A stretch of 64,000 bases of DNA from a virus. How positions within the stretch are numbered: position 1 is the first letter of the stretch; every line of letters begins with the position of its first letter. A program made the position numbers and the translations under genes. Below the pieces are notes generated by a model, which searched no databases, had not been told where the DNA came from, and was given only the letters and a program-made list of their open reading frames with translations. Shown here piece by piece: positions 12,412-20,188 of the stretch. The DNA lies in the IMG/VR virus record IMGVR_UViG_3300027861_000022, positions 1-64,000 of that record; one strand, 5' to 3'.

Positions 12412-13332
12412 TCATCGTTTTTTCCTTGTGGCCTCGTTTATCGACATCATTTCATCGTAAGCTTCCCTCTTGAGGTCGGACATCTTCTCAAGCTCGCCGC
12501 CGTTTCTCAAGGCTTTGAAAACTAAGTTCTCAACTGAAAATTCACCGCCTGTCTCTAATCCCGACTGTCTATAATTTCTTATCTTTGCTTTTAATCTGTC
12601 AGTGTCTCCGTAGACTTCCTCATACTTTTGTTCTTTCTGAAGTTTCTCAATCATCTTTATCGTGTCTTGGATTGATTTATACTTTTGCTTTATCGCGTCT
12701 TCACTTACTTCGAACTCTGCTGGCTCTGGACGGATTAGCCAATCGCTGTCCATAATGGAGTAAACACCAGTTGAATGGTGAGGTTCGTTAATATTCTGGA
12801 CATAAAGCTCAACTTCGTGACCTGCGATGATGATCTCGTGGTTGCGATTCCAATTTGTTTTCGCTTCGGCTAAATACTTTTCCACAAGCTCTACGTTTTC
12901 ATCTACTGCTGAATAATCTATCACGATATGCGCGTCTAAATCTGATTTCTCGGTCCAATTATAGTTTGCCATGGAGCCGGTCAAGGTAATATTTAGAACT
13001 GGTGCCGGTAAATCCAGCTTTTTATAAAAGTCTTCGGCAATTCTTAATAGTTTTTCAGCGATCTCTGGTTTTAGTTTGTCATCCTTTCCCCAGATTTCTC
13101 TGTTCAAATCTTCTTTAATCTCTGGAACTAAATCTGTTGACTCTTCCATCGCACCTAGACCGGATTTACCCAGCGGTGGGGCCGCGTTTGTATATGGAGC
13201 CGTATTTGGTTGGCCCCCTTTGGACGACATCGCCAAACCTTTCTTCCATTGTTTCCTGTATTTTCCCTGCACTGTCTGTGTAGTTTTCATTTCTTTTAAG
13301 ATGCTCTGGTATTCTTCCCATTCTTCAAGCAT
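12412..13332 (-). CDS. nucleotidyltransferase-fold protein (Pol beta superfamily)
   Basis: 306 residues from ATG 13332, chosen for its GAGGAAATC site and 8-bp overlap with the upstream gene. The Pol-beta-type signature is LTGSMANYNWTEKSDLDAHIVID (G-S-x(9)-S-D-L-D), followed by a third acidic position in HEVELYVQ. A helical C-terminal half follows (TIKMIEKLQKEQKYEEVYGD). Such proteins occur in large myoviruses as minimal nucleotidyltransferases whose substrate is unknown. Catalytic residues look complete; transfer to RNA, nucleotide or protein cannot be distinguished. Confidence 0.75.
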   Translation of the reverse strand: MLEEWEEYQSILKEMKTTQTVQGKYRKQWKKGLAMSSKGGQPNTAPYTNAAPPLGKSGLGAMEESTDLVPEIKEDLNREIWGKDDKLKPEIAEKLLRIAEDFYKKLDLPAPVLNITLTGSMANYNWTEKSDLDAHIVIDYSAVDENVELVEKYLAEAKTNWNRNHEIIIAGHEVELYVQNINEPHHSTGVYSIMDSDWLIRPEPAEFEVSEDAIKQKYKSIQDTIKMIEKLQKEQKYEEVYGDTDRLKAKIRNYRQSGLETGGEFSVENLVFKALRNGGELEKMSDLKREAYDEMMSINEATRKKR

Positions 13333-13642
13333 TGTTGATTTCCTCAAGGTCCGCCAGTGGGCCGACAACTGTGTCGCCGCCTACGTCAATTTCGCTCGGC
13401 TTTACTTTTAGCATGCTTTCCAGTTTTGCGACTCTTGTCATCAGCTTTTCCATCTTGAACATCAGGTCTTGAATATTCGGATCTGCCCGTTGAGGTTCGG
13501 GCTCAACTTCCGCAGCGGGAGTTGGCACTGTCTGTGAGTGTCGCAGAAGCGGCATAGGGCTAAGACCACTATCGTCGTCCTCCGTCATTTTTCTCATCTC
13601 TTCTTTGATAATCTGAATTATCCTAGATTTCTTAATATTCAT
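13325..13642 (-). CDS. hypothetical protein, coiled-coil segment
   Basis: 105 residues with a basic N-terminus (MNIKKSRIIQIIKEEMRKM), a proline-rich middle (TPAAEVEPEPQ) and a short coiled coil (FKMEKLMTRVAKLESML). The N-terminus resembles the leader regions of phage structural or protease-processed proteins (compare MSKKLLKESTIRR at 24595-25359). A motif TATAATTAGTT lies about 15 bp upstream. Confidence 0.6.
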   Translation of the reverse strand: MNIKKSRIIQIIKEEMRKMTEDDDSGLSPMPLLRHSQTVPTPAAEVEPEPQRADPNIQDLMFKMEKLMTRVAKLESMLKVKPSEIDVGGDTVVGPLADLEEINNA

Positions 13643-13657
13643 AGCATTTTCTCCACT

Positions 13658-13669
13658 TATAATTAGTTT
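13658..13669 (-). promoter_or_regulatory. late-type motif, variant
   Basis: On the coding strand AAACTAATTATA, a one-base variant of the ACTATTTAT motif found before later genes. It lies 16 bp upstream of the start codon at 13642. Confidence 0.35.
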
Positions 13670-13998
13670 CCATAATGGTCTTGTTCCCCATCTTGATAAG
13701 TTATAATTGTTTTATTACCTGGGTGCGGTTCGATATGAACTTTGATAAAGTCTGTCATAGAATCAAAGATGGCGATACCTCCCCTTGGTGGCGGGTAAAG
13801 CCAGTGGACTATACATTGGCCCGTGCCGAGGACTACCCCCTCAATGATAACTCCCTCGCCAGAAACTCCCGTTTCGTCGAGTTGCCGACAAACAGTAAAG
13901 GATCTGATTCCTCGTGGTGCCAGCTTGGATGGCGGTTTTGGCTTGAGGTCTTCCGTGTCTTCATCTTCACCAGAAAAAATTTCTTCTAAATCATCCAA
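13663..13998 (-). CDS. hypothetical protein
   Basis: 111 residues: an acidic N-terminus (MDDLEEIFSGEDEDTEDL), a basic proline segment, then a beta-rich domain (GVVLGTGQCIVHWLYPPPRGG, KTIITYQDGEQDHYGN). The repeated short strands suggest a small barrel. It overlaps the HAD gene by 8 bp. No family recognised. Confidence 0.65.
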   Translation of the reverse strand: MDDLEEIFSGEDEDTEDLKPKPPSKLAPRGIRSFTVCRQLDETGVSGEGVIIEGVVLGTGQCIVHWLYPPPRGGIAIFDSMTDFIKVHIEPHPGNKTIITYQDGEQDHYGN

Positions 13999-14719
13999 AT
14001 GTCTTTCTCCTCAAATAATCGCTAATAATATCTTGTGTTTGAAGATAATCAGTTACAGAATGAACATTATCACTTTTATTTAGTGAAATTACCACGCTGT
14101 AATCATTACCGTCCTCGCCAGTCTTGTCCCCAAAGAAACAAATTTTGCCGGTGGGGTGCCGCTCTCTTAAATAGCCTACTGACTGCCGCTTATCGCAGCC
14201 ATCTGGATAAATATCAATGGAAATTTCACCACCTATCTTCGCGTCAATCCCTGGAAAGTGAGCCATTAAAGTAACGACGAGTTTTTTCCTTTCGAGGCTG
14301 TATTGATCCCACTTGTAATATTCTTCTCGTTCTTCCTGGGATGCGTTGCGACCTACGACGCTAAAGTTAATCATGCCTGGGCGATGCTCCAGATGATTTC
14401 CAGTCTTTATCCTGTAATCAGATTTTTCAAGAAAACGTTTTAAGAATACCATTAATTCTTCTGGAACCTCCAACTCATTTTTATAAATAAGCTCATCGCC
14501 TATATCAAGCTGGTTTGCGGAACTGCTAAAAACGCCGTGGCAATCACTCAAAATATCTTGTGGCACCTGTTCTTTAAGTTTTGCTAGGTCGCTTCCCGAG
14601 ACTAGATAAACAGTGTGATTTCTAACGAGATACCTAAAGAGGTCAGCAAAGTCTTTTTTCATCGGTTGTCTTGGTTCGGTAAGGGTGCCGTCGACATCGA
14701 ACAAATATATGTTTTCCAT
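13991..14719 (-). CDS. HAD-superfamily phosphomannomutase (eukaryotic PMM type)
   Basis: 242 residues, close to the size of eukaryotic-type phosphomannomutases. HAD motif I is DVDGTLT at residues 8-14; motif II is LVSGSD. The cap region has HRPGMINFSVVGRNASQEERE, the mannose-phosphate-binding signature of the PMM family, then GGEISIDIYPDGCDKRQS and FFGDKTGEDGNDY (motif IV). It interconverts mannose-6-phosphate and mannose-1-phosphate. A mannose-6-phosphate-isomerase-type cupin lies 3 kb upstream and a sugar nucleotidyltransferase-like gene at 34 kb, hinting at a partial GDP-mannose pathway for glycosylation. Confidence 0.82.
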   Translation of the reverse strand: MENIYLFDVDGTLTEPRQPMKKDFADLFRYLVRNHTVYLVSGSDLAKLKEQVPQDILSDCHGVFSSSANQLDIGDELIYKNELEVPEELMVFLKRFLEKSDYRIKTGNHLEHRPGMINFSVVGRNASQEEREEYYKWDQYSLERKKLVVTLMAHFPGIDAKIGGEISIDIYPDGCDKRQSVGYLRERHPTGKICFFGDKTGEDGNDYSVVISLNKSDNVHSVTDYLQTQDIISDYLRRKTFG

Positions 14720-14727
14720 TGAAATTC

Positions 14728-15018
14728 CTATGCTTCGCCGATCGGCTTAAAGTCTTTCATCATTTCATCGGCGAGAGTCTCTTGTAATTCTTCCATCAAA
14801 AGTCTCATTGTGCTTGCATGCTCGGATATATCAGACTTCTTAATTTCGTCTAGCATATCCCACAGAGAGGCGTTCTCGTCTTTTAGCTCTTCGTTTTCTT
14901 TCGCGGTTTTATCGAGCTGCTGTTCCAGAAGTAAGATTTCCTGAATCAGGAGCTTTTCTCTATACCTCGGGACATATCCAAAAAATTTCAAAATGAAATC
15001 AAAAGTTTTGTGTAACAT
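14728..15018 (-). CDS. coiled-coil protein
   Basis: 96 residues. A short hydrophobic N-terminus (FDFILKFFGYVPRYREKLL) leads into a long charged coiled coil (EILLLEQQLDKTAKENEEL). The N-terminal stretch may attach to membrane. It is preceded by both a consensus sigma-70 promoter and the ACTATTTAT motif. Function unknown. Confidence 0.65.
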   Translation of the reverse strand: MLHKTFDFILKFFGYVPRYREKLLIQEILLLEQQLDKTAKENEELKDENASLWDMLDEIKKSDISEHASTMRLLMEELQETLADEMMKDFKPIGEA

Positions 15019-15034
15019 AGTTAATCCTGTTTAT

Positions 15035-15046
15035 AATAAATAGTTC
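15035..15046 (-). promoter_or_regulatory. late-type motif ACTATTTATT
   Basis: Coding strand GAACTATTTATT, 17 bp before the start codon at 15018 and immediately downstream of the -10 box of a sigma-70 promoter, so it would cover the transcript start of that promoter. Confidence 0.5.
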
Positions 15047-15053
15047 TTATATT

Positions 15054-15082
15054 ATTATAACTCATGATTATTACTTTGTCAA
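15054..15082 (-). promoter_or_regulatory. consensus sigma-70 promoter
   Basis: -35 TTGACA at 15077-15082, 17-bp spacer, -10 TATAAT at 15054-15059: a perfect consensus. It drives the gene at 14728-15018 and probably the PMM operon beyond. The -35 overlaps the end of the VWA lipoprotein gene. Confidence 0.8.
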
Positions 15083-16098
15083 GGGCTTGCTGAAGAATTA
15101 TTTACGCCTAGTTCAACTGTGTGATTTTTTATATAAGAATACTCTTTTACCTCGTAGCCAATCTCAACGTGGACTCCCTCATCTGGGAGAATATCAAAGT
15201 ATACTTTATTGCTTGCTTCATCAAAATGCCAATCGCTGTATATGCTTCCATCAGCGAAGACAACTACAGTATCCGTATAAGGAATATGTGTGAGTCTGTA
15301 ATCTTCATATGGTTCAATTTCGTTGGTTGCTTCCTCAACTGCGGTTGCCCAATCGTCCTCGCAGATGTCGATGACGTTTCCAGAGAAATAATCTGTCGCC
15401 TCCATGTACCTTACGCCGATGTTGCTCACATATGGTGGCGATGCACAAACTGAATCAGCCGCGTTTACGTTGACAATCGATGCCACGTAAACACTTTGTC
15501 TGCGGTTCTCATACCAAGTCGTAAATTCGCTTACTGTCATCGTCGACTGTTCCTCTTCGTCGGAGACGAATACTATCAGCATTGAGGCATCTGGTCGCAT
15601 CCAAGTTTGCGCGTATGCGTCGGTTGAAACGTAGTTCTTGGCCGCATCAAATCCCTTTTCGTAACCATCAGCAGGGAGCGCGTTTAACATATCAAGTGCG
15701 TCGGTGGCGGTGTCGCCTCTGGTCAGAGGAAACGTGGTGGGTTGAACTATATAAGAACTGCCGCCGGCTGTGATCATCTTCAAGCGCCAATTGACATCCG
15801 TTGGAAGAACGCTCATCATGGCCTGAACGCCGTCAATCAAGCTATCATTGTGAACGCTCATTGAACAAGACTTGTCAATGACCCACAGAATGTCTATTTC
15901 ATCGAAGGCACCCACTTGATCAAAAGAGTCAATCCAAATCTCGGCGTCGGGTTCAACTTCAACTTCAATATATTCTATGATCGTTTCTTTCTCTCCTTCT
16001 CCTCCGCCGTGTATAACATAATCAATGTTCGTCGTGCAGGAAGACATCATCAGCGCGCCGCAAACGGCGATAATGGATTTAAATTTAAAAGCCCACAT
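15079..16098 (-). CDS. VWA-domain lipoprotein
   Basis: 339 residues. A lipoprotein signal (basic MWAFKFKS, hydrophobic core, lipobox MSSC with Cys21) indicates export and lipidation, most likely in the outer or inner membrane facing the periplasm. After an acidic linker the VWA domain begins ILWVIDKSCSMSVHNDS, with D-x-S-x-S for metal binding, and continues through RLKMITAGGS and LIVFVSDEEEQS. The C-terminal 90 residues are beta-rich. It overlaps the serine protease gene upstream by 14 bp. A lipidated VWA protein encoded by a phage suggests envelope modification or an adhesion/exclusion function rather than virion structure. Confidence 0.8.
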   Translation of the reverse strand: MWAFKFKSIIAVCGALMMSSCTTNIDYVIHGGGEGEKETIIEYIEVEVEPDAEIWIDSFDQVGAFDEIDILWVIDKSCSMSVHNDSLIDGVQAMMSVLPTDVNWRLKMITAGGSSYIVQPTTFPLTRGDTATDALDMLNALPADGYEKGFDAAKNYVSTDAYAQTWMRPDASMLIVFVSDEEEQSTMTVSEFTTWYENRRQSVYVASIVNVNAADSVCASPPYVSNIGVRYMEATDYFSGNVIDICEDDWATAVEEATNEIEPYEDYRLTHIPYTDTVVVFADGSIYSDWHFDEASNKVYFDILPDEGVHVEIGYEVKEYSYIKNHTVELGVNNSSASP

Positions 16099-16876
16099 TG
16101 GTTGTTCCCTCCAGTTTGTCTAAGTTTTGCCTCAAGTAAACAGTGTCAATCAAATTGGCTGGCGCCACATAAACGACGGCCCCTATCAATTGCCCCCCTG
16201 CGGGGCTTGGCCCAATCATAATGGAAACCAGGACTCCGACGAACCTGCCGTCAGTATCGAAGACGCCAGACCCGCTGGAGCCTCCCCAAGCGAAAGAGTA
16301 CATGGCGAGGTCGGCACCAAATCCTGATCCGCTTATCTTGCCCGGAATAGTTAATAAGCTATTCGCACCGGGGAAGCCTGAATATACAACTTCGCAGCCA
16401 ACCTCGTAGGATGGCGTTCGTTTGAATTTTGCTGGTGTGCGGCTGTCTAGTGTCGGCACTTTAAAGACTGCAATGTCTGTTATTCTGTCAATATAAACCA
16501 GAGTTCCAATTACTTTCTCACGAGGAGTGATAATCATAGCCTCGCTTATAAGAGGGGTTGCGGGACCAAGCGCGTATAAGTGCGCGGCGGTCACCACAAT
16601 CGTGTGGCCCTTAAATTTGAAGTAAGTTCCAGTACCTCGAATGGAACCCTCTGGGTATCTTATCCTAATCTGAACTGCCGAGTTACGCGAGATGCGTTCT
16701 GCATAACTCTTCGCCGACTGGGAGTTTACTTTGTAAGATAGATAGCTGTAATCTACCTCGTTTCCTGCTGATAATGCGATCTCTGACGAGCGCGCTGCGT
16801 CTCCCGGTAGCGTAAGCATCGCCGCGAAACACATAAAAATTACTAACTTATTTAACACCTTCCTTGCTTTTTTCAT
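16085..16876 (-). CDS. exported trypsin-like (S1 family) serine protease
   Basis: 263 residues from ATG 16876 (MKKARKVLNKLVIF), which has a classical signal peptide followed by GDAARSSE; an upstream in-frame ATG at 16936 would bury the signal. The catalytic triad of the trypsin/HtrA fold is visible: His in VVTAAHLY, Asp in TDIAVFK, Ser in GGSSGSGVF. The Gly-rich SFAWGGSSGSGV matches the oxyanion-hole segment. No PDZ domain follows. It is translationally coupled to the VWA lipoprotein. Exported serine proteases are rare in phages; it may process envelope proteins or the neighbouring lipoprotein. Confidence 0.82.
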   Translation of the reverse strand: MKKARKVLNKLVIFMCFAAMLTLPGDAARSSEIALSAGNEVDYSYLSYKVNSQSAKSYAERISRNSAVQIRIRYPEGSIRGTGTYFKFKGHTIVVTAAHLYALGPATPLISEAMIITPREKVIGTLVYIDRITDIAVFKVPTLDSRTPAKFKRTPSYEVGCEVVYSGFPGANSLLTIPGKISGSGFGADLAMYSFAWGGSSGSGVFDTDGRFVGVLVSIMIGPSPAGGQLIGAVVYVAPANLIDTVYLRQNLDKLEGTTNVGF

Positions 16877-16949
16877 TGCTTTAGTTTCCCCGTAGATCAA
16901 GACATCTACATAAGTAACTATCAGTGTTGCGAGCAAAAGAAGTATTATT

Positions 16950-17081
16950 TTATATTTCTGGAAGTCCCTCTATTTCTTCTTCCGATAGGATTTCTGGTCT
17001 TACTTTTATCTGGTCTTCTACTTTCTTTTTTGTACAAGCCGGCAAACATAGCGCCAAAATTAATATAGCTGTCTTAATCAT
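16950..17081 (-). CDS. 43-residue lipoprotein
   Basis: The frame begins MIKTAILILALCLPACTKKK, a textbook short signal with lipobox LPAC (Cys16), followed by a polar 27-residue tail rich in E, I and P. Its ATG overlaps the upstream stop as ATGA. Size and lipidation resemble outer-membrane spanin (Rz1-like) subunits, but no inner-membrane partner is obvious next to it. It precedes the exported protease and VWA lipoprotein, forming a three-gene exported set. Confidence 0.7.
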   Translation of the reverse strand: MIKTAILILALCLPACTKKKVEDQIKVRPEILSEEEIEGLPEI

Positions 17082-17446
17082 CCCCCTACCTGCTCTGGTT
17101 TAGATATTATTCTGATAACGGTGCAGCCGGGGATCTCTTTGCTCCTAATAACTGGAAGAAGATGATCTCCAATGAAGGTTTTTGGACCCGTTAAATCTGA
17201 CTGTGGGTGGAACTTAATTCGGATACGACTTAGATAGGAAGAGGTATTTTTTCTATACAAAGAGTCAAGAGCGGTTACGACAGTTACGCCGCCGACAGAA
17301 CGAATGTCCTGTAATGTCTCCTCAACCCCGAACTCTGCTTGAATCTTTAAGAGAAGCTCCACTTGGAATATTCTTAATTTATATTTCTCTTCGTGAAGAA
17401 GATCTAATTTCTCCTCGATGGCACGATCTATTTTTGTGAAAGTCAT
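17078..17446 (-). CDS. hypothetical protein
   Basis: 122 residues. The N-terminal half is a helical segment (IDRAIEEKLDLLHEEKYKL, FQVELLLKIQAEF), the C-terminal half beta-rich, with RIKFHPQSDLTGPKTF and GCTVIRIISKPE. It is preceded by the ACTATTTAT motif and overlaps the lipoprotein gene by 4 bp. A structural or assembly role is possible but nothing specific is recognised. Confidence 0.65.
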   Translation of the reverse strand: MTFTKIDRAIEEKLDLLHEEKYKLRIFQVELLLKIQAEFGVEETLQDIRSVGGVTVVTALDSLYRKNTSSYLSRIRIKFHPQSDLTGPKTFIGDHLLPVIRSKEIPGCTVIRIISKPEQVGG

Positions 17447-17458
17447 TTGTTTTCCTCA

Positions 17459-17471
17459 CAATAAATAGTTC
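17459..17471 (-). promoter_or_regulatory. late-type motif ACTATTTATT
   Basis: Coding strand GAACTATTTATTG in a 28-bp intergenic gap, 13 bp before the start codon at 17446. No -35 element is seen at a suitable distance. Confidence 0.5.
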
Positions 17472-17474
17472 TTT

Positions 17475-17822
17475 TTATTTCCAAAATACCTGAATACCAA
17501 CGATAGCGAAGGATAAAATTACACATATTAAAGTTTTAGGAGCCAGTATGCTCTCGCCAAAGTAATAGTAAGTTAAAAAAGGGAAAACCAAGTAAGAAAG
17601 TCCGAAACCTAAGAGGCGCGGACCCCATGCTTCACCCATTTCTTCTACTGCAAACTTCATTCCAAATATAAATAAGTAACTTGTAGGGACAGCGAATATC
17701 AGGGGAATAAAAATGATGTTATCTTTGCACCATACCCAAATAAACTGGGAGTATGTAGCATACCACGCGACGACGTGGCCGATTAAGATCAAGGAGCAAG
17801 CAAGATAGAGCTTAGGAGTCAT
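17475..17822 (-). CDS. four-span membrane protein (small transporter-like)
   Basis: 115 residues with about four hydrophobic segments (LYLACSLILIGHVVAWY, IIFIPLIFAVPTSYLFIF, LLGFGLSYLVFPFLTYYYF, LICVILSFAIVGIQVF). The size and layout resemble small multidrug-resistance or EamA-half membrane proteins seen in marine T4-like phages. The start overlaps the upstream cupin stop by one base. Substrate unknown. Confidence 0.7.
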   Translation of the reverse strand: MTPKLYLACSLILIGHVVAWYATYSQFIWVWCKDNIIFIPLIFAVPTSYLFIFGMKFAVEEMGEAWGPRLLGFGLSYLVFPFLTYYYFGESILAPKTLICVILSFAIVGIQVFWK

Positions 17823-18160
17823 TATTCTCTCCTGTAATCATCTTCCAGCCTAACAACATCATCGAGATGGTTGGTACTGACCTCAATCAATTCAACATTT
17901 GATTCCATAGCTGCAAATCTGTGAATCTGTCCCGGCTTAACGTGGAAAGATTCTCCCGGTACGAGTCTCTGAACTTTACCGTCTTTATCATAGTTATAAA
18001 GAACACCACTTAAAACATAAATGGTTTCCTCTTTTATATTATGATATTGTCGCGATAACCTATTGCCGGAAGTTATGTGCAATAGTTTGCCAACATAGTC
18101 ATCGGTTTGCGCCCAGATTATTTCGTGACCCCATGGTTTATTAATTTTCTTCTGATTCAC
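17822..18160 (-). CDS. cupin-fold protein (mannose-6-phosphate isomerase type II-like)
   Basis: 112 residues. KPWGHEIIWAQTDDYVGKLL is the start of the ManC/type II isomerase cupin; LSRQYHNIKEETIYVLSG carries metal-binding positions (Q-x-H and E) and PGQIHRFAA the second cupin motif. A single-domain cupin of this size could interconvert fructose-6- and mannose-6-phosphate. With the phosphomannomutase at 13991-14719 it would make mannose-1-phosphate. Overlaps upstream gene by 20 bp. Confidence 0.75.
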   Translation of the reverse strand: MNQKKINKPWGHEIIWAQTDDYVGKLLHITSGNRLSRQYHNIKEETIYVLSGVLYNYDKDGKVQRLVPGESFHVKPGQIHRFAAMESNVELIEVSTNHLDDVVRLEDDYRRE

Positions 18161-18560
18161 TTAGCACCCACTTAACATATTTTAAAAGGCTGGAACAATA
18201 ATTCTCTTCCCAGACTTCTTCTTTTATTTTAATTCCCAATTGTTTTGAGAGATGGCGAGCTTCGTGCCAAGCCATCATCTCTTCATGCATTATATCCATC
18301 TTCCCCTCTATCGATTCTCTATCAACTTGGGCTGGAAATTTATTGTACTTCTGTCGAAAGATGACGTGGCCGGCCTCGTGAAGCAAAATTATCAACTGCA
18401 TCAGTGGAGTATTTTCACTATTGATCGAAACAAGCCCTGGATCTTGCGGATCATCTGGATCAAACCAATATTCGTCGGTGCCAGACTCATCAAAATCCAC
18501 ACACACGTCATATTCTTCCATCAAAAATGCTTCAACACAGCAGATTTTTTGATCTATCAC
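18141..18560 (-). CDS. HExxH metallopeptidase-like protein
   Basis: 139 residues. The zinc-binding signature LLHEAGHVIFR lies at residues 59-69, with HEEMMAWHEA 30 residues later supplying candidate third ligands (glutamate). This spacing resembles ImmA/IrrE-type (M78) peptidases that cleave regulators. The N-terminal half is acidic (DFDESGTDEYWFDPDDPQD). It is translationally coupled (ATGA) to the gene upstream. Substrate unknown. Confidence 0.72.
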   Translation of the reverse strand: MIDQKICCVEAFLMEEYDVCVDFDESGTDEYWFDPDDPQDPGLVSINSENTPLMQLIILLHEAGHVIFRQKYNKFPAQVDRESIEGKMDIMHEEMMAWHEARHLSKQLGIKIKEEVWEENYCSSLLKYVKWVLSESEEN

Positions 18561-19000
18561 TTTCTTTTTGTCCCCTTCAGCGCGCGACCACGAGTGGAGT
18601 AGTTTTTGTTCATACTCTTTTTGTCGCTGCCTCTTCCCCAGAAGTATTTACTATTCTTTTGATTTATGACAAGCGAAACGCTAATCTTATCCTCGAGAAG
18701 ATAATGCTTATTATATGTCAGCTTGCCGTACTTTGGCTTTCGCGATCGCTTGGTTGGGGGCTGATTCAAAAACTCAACACACCCCTCAACAATCTGTTTC
18801 TCGGTTAACCCTTGCTCCAGATACTCTCCTATGGGCTCGTCTGGAATAATATATGCAAGGACAACCCAGTTTTTATGACCGTAACCCTCCACATTTAAAT
18901 TGCCTCCGGAATACTTACCCAGCTTCCTTTTATCAGATTCAGCCGGCATTACGACGGGCTCTAATTCCCCAATCTCTTTAAATCTACATGAAATTTCCAC
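18557..19000 (-). CDS. basic hypothetical protein
   Basis: 147 residues with a strongly basic C-terminus (Lys/Arg-rich from NQKNSKYFWGRGSDKKS onward), suggesting nucleic-acid or acidic-partner binding. The middle contains WVVLAYIIPDEPIGEYLEQG. No known domain recognised. Confidence 0.65.
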   Translation of the reverse strand: MEISCRFKEIGELEPVVMPAESDKRKLGKYSGGNLNVEGYGHKNWVVLAYIIPDEPIGEYLEQGLTEKQIVEGCVEFLNQPPTKRSRKPKYGKLTYNKHYLLEDKISVSLVINQKNSKYFWGRGSDKKSMNKNYSTRGRALKGTKRK

Positions 19001-19002
19001 GA

Positions 19003-19296
19003 TTATCCCCTCAAAAGTTGTCTTTTTTCAATGTTTAGCTTCTTGTAAGTTTCCTCAATCGGTCCAACGACGATAATGTCCTGGCCGTAAGTGCCTTTGT
19101 TAATTGAGACGCAAGTAAATACCTGTCTCTCGTCCAGATCACCTGGAAGTTTTCCCTCTCTCAATAGATTGTTTGTATCAATGTCCTCCCTCAAACAAAC
19201 GACATAATCTGGGTTAATAAATACTGACCTGAGAGAGTAACTTCTACGGGTTGTCCCGACTCCACAGTCATAAACCTCTACAAATTTAACACTCAT
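19003..19296 (-). CDS. hypothetical protein, beta-rich
   Basis: 97 residues from ATG 19296 (MSVKFVEVYDCG), chosen because AAGGAG lies eight bases before it and it overlaps the upstream stop by 11 bp. It contains SVFINPDYVVCLREDID and FTCVSINKGTYGQDIIVVG, alternating strands. No family recognised. Confidence 0.65.
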   Translation of the reverse strand: MSVKFVEVYDCGVGTTRRSYSLRSVFINPDYVVCLREDIDTNNLLREGKLPGDLDERQVFTCVSINKGTYGQDIIVVGPIEETYKKLNIEKRQLLRG

Positions 19297-19543
19297 TCTC
19301 TTCTCCTTTTTCATAAACACTTTCTTTGTGAACTGTCCAAAGCTCGCCCTGATAAAATACCCGGCACCAGTCTCTATCTATTCTTTCTAGAAACATTAAA
19401 TGCTGCGGCTCTTCAGTTCTCGTGCTCTTTTTGAATGCATTTGTCCCGATGGGCCACACGCTTTGACCTTTATCATAAAGAAACATTACAACATTAGATG
19501 GAATATAAACGTATTCCCCCTGCTTAAAGTTCTTCGTCATCAT
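19286..19543 (-). CDS. GD-box-like small protein (unknown function)
   Basis: 85 residues from the paired ATG codons at 19543 (MMTKNFKQGEYVYIPS), preceded by GAGGTGG. The F-K-Q-G-E-Y-V start is close to F-K-x-G-D of the small-protein family, followed by VVMFLYDKG, LMFLERIDRDWCRVFY and GELWTVHKE. A distant family member outside the early region. Confidence 0.62.
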   Translation of the reverse strand: MMTKNFKQGEYVYIPSNVVMFLYDKGQSVWPIGTNAFKKSTRTEEPQHLMFLERIDRDWCRVFYQGELWTVHKESVYEKGEENEC

Positions 19544-19844
19544 TTGCCACCTCTTCGTGCGGATTAGCGGGGGGTTGCTGGCCATGCTCCATTTCCGGCT
19601 TGGATGCTATGGCTCGAACATATCCCGACATTATGTGCATGGAGTCACCAAGCTCCAAATCTAATTTTGCCAGCTTTATTCTTAACTTATCTAAGTCGGC
19701 GATGACTTGAAGGGGGGATTGACCTATCGCCTGATTGAGAATACCATGAATATCCCTTAATTTTCCCTCGCATTCCTCTAGAATCCTGTCTACCTCTTTG
19801 GGGACATCTTCCAGTTCAATAGAATAACTTATATTAACTCTCAC
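19524..19844 (-). CDS. helical hypothetical protein
   Basis: 106 residues: a beta start (MRVNISYSIELEDVP) then two long helices with heptad leucines (VDRILEECEGKLRDIH, ADLDKLRIKLAKLDLELGD) and an acidic end. The layout matches phage proteins of the small helical-hairpin type of unknown function. Confidence 0.65.
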   Translation of the reverse strand: MRVNISYSIELEDVPKEVDRILEECEGKLRDIHGILNQAIGQSPLQVIADLDKLRIKLAKLDLELGDSMHIMSGYVRAIASKPEMEHGQQPPANPHEEVANDDEEL

Positions 19845-19860
19845 TCACACCTCTCACCGC

Positions 19861-20163
19861 TTATTTAAAAAAAGTATGCCAGACTGTTGCGCTTGAAAGG
19901 CCGACAATGCTCGTCATGATCGCCCAAGTAATCTTGGAAGAAGATTCTTTCCATTGCTCAAGGTTCCGGAGGCGCGCATAGAGCCCTTCGTCTGGGTTGT
20001 AGACTGCTTCTTTGATCTTTCCGATGTCATCTGACATTCGATCCTGACATGATCTGATCCCTTCCATTCCGTCGACGATCCTTGACAATTTTCCATCTAA
20101 CTCAATGATATCCACCTTACTAACTTCATCTTCCGACATGTCATCTAACCCTCCCAGGGCCAC
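19861..20163 (-). CDS. small C-terminal-anchored membrane protein, holin/accessory-like
   Basis: 100 residues: an acidic N-terminus, a coiled-coil middle (IDELDGKLSRIVDGMEGI-like heptads, LYARLRNLEQWKESS) and one C-terminal hydrophobic helix (ITWAIMTSIVGLSSATVW). This order is typical of haemolysin/XhlA-like and related phage membrane proteins encoded near lysis genes. A late-type motif lies 12 bp upstream, right at the end of the GroEL gene. Lysis involvement is an inference. Confidence 0.6.
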   Translation of the reverse strand: MALGGLDDMSEDEVSKVDIIELDGKLSRIVDGMEGIRSCQDRMSDDIGKIKEAVYNPDEGLYARLRNLEQWKESSSKITWAIMTSIVGLSSATVWHTFFK

Positions 20164-20175
20164 TATTCCAACATT

Positions 20176-20188
20176 ACTAAATAGTTTT
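20176..20188 (-). promoter_or_regulatory. late-type motif ACTATTTAG
   Basis: Coding strand AAAACTATTTAGT spanning the GroEL stop codon, 13 bp before the start at 20163. The last position differs from the ACTATTTAT consensus. Confidence 0.35.
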
